Below, one piece after another: positions 5,387 to 6,209 of a stretch of 6,209 bases of DNA; positions within the stretch are counted from its first letter, which is position 1, and every line of letters begins with the position of its first letter. A program made the position numbers and the translations under genes. Source of the DNA: Flavobacteriales bacterium (GTDB lineage: Bacteria; Bacteroidota; Bacteroidia; Flavobacteriales_F; PHOS-HE28); NCBI GenBank assembly GCA_024640205.1, contig JAHEFL010000120.1, positions 1-6,209 on the forward strand, given 5' to 3'. Below the pieces are notes generated by a model that saw only the letters and a list, made by a program, of their open reading frames with translations, was not told where the DNA came from and searched no databases.

Positions 5387-6209
5387 TTACTTCCGGGTAC
5401 GTACCGTGGTCCCTTCGTTCAAACCATTGCAGGTCGCCTGCACGCTTTGACCATCCACCAACTGGTAGAAGAACGCGTCGCTCTGTGAAGGGAAGTAGGC
5501 CGTAGTGGCCCCCATCCGATCACCGGCCTTTTCCGCTACCGAGGGATCCGCGCTGCGGGCTCTTTGGTAGTAGTCGTATGCGAGCCAGTACACTTTCCAG
5601 TTCTCCGGCTTTTCGCAGGATCCAGCTTGGGCACGGATCGCATCGCCTATGAGCAGAATGGCCTCGCCGTTCCTGGGGTCGAATTGGAGGATCTGGTTCG
5701 CGTAGCTCTTTGCCGCGGAATGATTCCCCATGGCACTGGCGACCTGGCCGGCTTTGAGAAGATAGGTCACCTTATCGGGACAATCCTTGCAGAGATCCGA
5801 GGCCTCCTTCAAGAACTTGGATGCCCCGCTCAGGTCATTCCGCTTCACCAGATACATACCCAGGCTGAACGCACTCTCACTGGTCGGAGATGCCTTGTGG
5901 ACGTCCTCGGCCAGTGTACGGTATATGGGCTCCTCCGTACAGTCCTTTCCGTTGAGCACGCGTAACAACCGGCTCTTCACCTCCATGTCATCAGGGTTGG
6001 CCTTCACCATGTCCCCGACGATACGACCGATATCAGCACACTCGGCCACCTTGAAGAACATGGTGTTCAGATTATCCCGTGCCGCCATGTTATCCACCTT
6101 ATCCGCCTCCCGGATGTTGGAGCGGGACAGGTTCGATTCGATGTAGCCCATCAGCACCACGTAATCCGAAAGCATCCTATCCTTGGTGGCCTTGCCTTCA
6201 TTGTACATG
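5387..6209 (-). CDS. TPR-repeat protein, C-terminal part (5' end outside window)
   Basis: The frame is open to the right edge, so the gene begins outside the window; the ATG at 6206-6208 is probably internal. The 273 visible residues form an alpha-solenoid. TPR-like units lie at about 113-140 (SAFSLGMYL, then GASKFLKEA), 147-180 (YLLKAGQVASAMGNHSAAKSYANQ in two helices, then DPRNGEA) and 180-225, where a longer unit ends in YWLAYDYYQRARSADPSV. Cysteines occur at 57, 90, 140, 143 (CKDC), 198 and 260, more than usual for a plain TPR, and may be structural if the protein is exported. After the repeats comes a tail with AYFPSQSDAFFYQL and the closing EGTTVRTRK. This ending resembles TPR proteins I recall upstream of lptC in Flavobacteriales. 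The signal peptide, if any, is outside the window. Function is unknown; a scaffolding role in the envelope is inferred only from the fold and neighbours. The stop codon lies four bases before the lptC start. Confidence 0.9.
   Translation of the reverse strand, partial: MYNEGKATKDRMLSDYVVLMGYIESNLSRSNIREADKVDNMAARDNLNTMFFKVAECADIGRIVGDMVKANPDDMEVKSRLLRVLNGKDCTEEPIYRTLAEDVHKASPTSESAFSLGMYLVKRNDLSGASKFLKEASDLCKDCPDKVTYLLKAGQVASAMGNHSAAKSYANQILQFDPRNGEAILLIGDAIRAQAGSCEKPENWKVYWLAYDYYQRARSADPSVAEKAGDRMGATTAYFPSQSDAFFYQLVDGQSVQATCNGLNEGTTVRTRK

Noticed and set aside
5396..5405. Ten-base palindrome GGTACGTACC near the lptC start
   Set aside because: It lies inside the TPR coding sequence, has no loop and no second copy, and such palindromes arise by chance.
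4840..5488. Open plus-strand frames opposite lptC and the end of the TPR gene (4840-5316, 5204-5488)
   Set aside because: Both are antisense shadows; LptC strand repeats and the TPR tail explain this stretch on the minus strand.

Overview
This window looks like core chromosome of a Bacteroidota bacterium, most likely a relatively GC-rich member of Flavobacteriales or a close relative. Three things suggest this: the protein families and their order (TPR protein, LptC, small membrane protein, CNNM/CBS protein, SurA_N/parvulin isomerase); a Bacteroidota-type promoter (TATATTTG with an upstream TTG) before the isomerase gene; and weak or absent Shine-Dalgarno sequences. The assignment is my reading of the sequence, with no database search behind it.

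Layout. The left end (1-1007, plus strand) is the 3' part of rodA, the SEDS peptidoglycan glycosyltransferase of the elongation machinery; its N-terminus lies outside the window. Everything to the right is on the minus strand and is read right to left. It begins with the C-terminal part of a TPR-repeat protein (5387-6209, cut by the window edge). Next come lptC (4804-5382, GTG start), a 69-residue two-helix membrane protein (4575-4784), a CNNM/CBS/CorC_HlyC transporter-like protein (3230-4522, probable TTG start) and a 691-residue membrane-anchored SurA_N/parvulin peptidylprolyl isomerase (1045-3120). rodA and the isomerase gene converge with 37 bases between their stop codons.

How the genes fit together. 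The first four minus-strand genes are separated by 4, 19 and 52 bases and look like one transcript. The isomerase follows after a 109-base gap that holds a plausible promoter of its own and a weak hairpin, so it may be transcribed both from the upstream operon and separately. The common theme is the cell envelope: wall synthesis (RodA), lipopolysaccharide transport (LptC), folding of exported proteins (isomerase), and probable ion homeostasis or membrane maintenance (CNNM protein).

I see no mobile element, CRISPR array, RNA gene or defence system. The region appears to be ordinary conserved chromosome. The points most worth following up are the uncharacterised two-helix protein between lptC and the CNNM gene, the lipoprotein-like N-terminus of LptC, two non-ATG starts, and the complete set of parvulin active-site residues in the isomerase.
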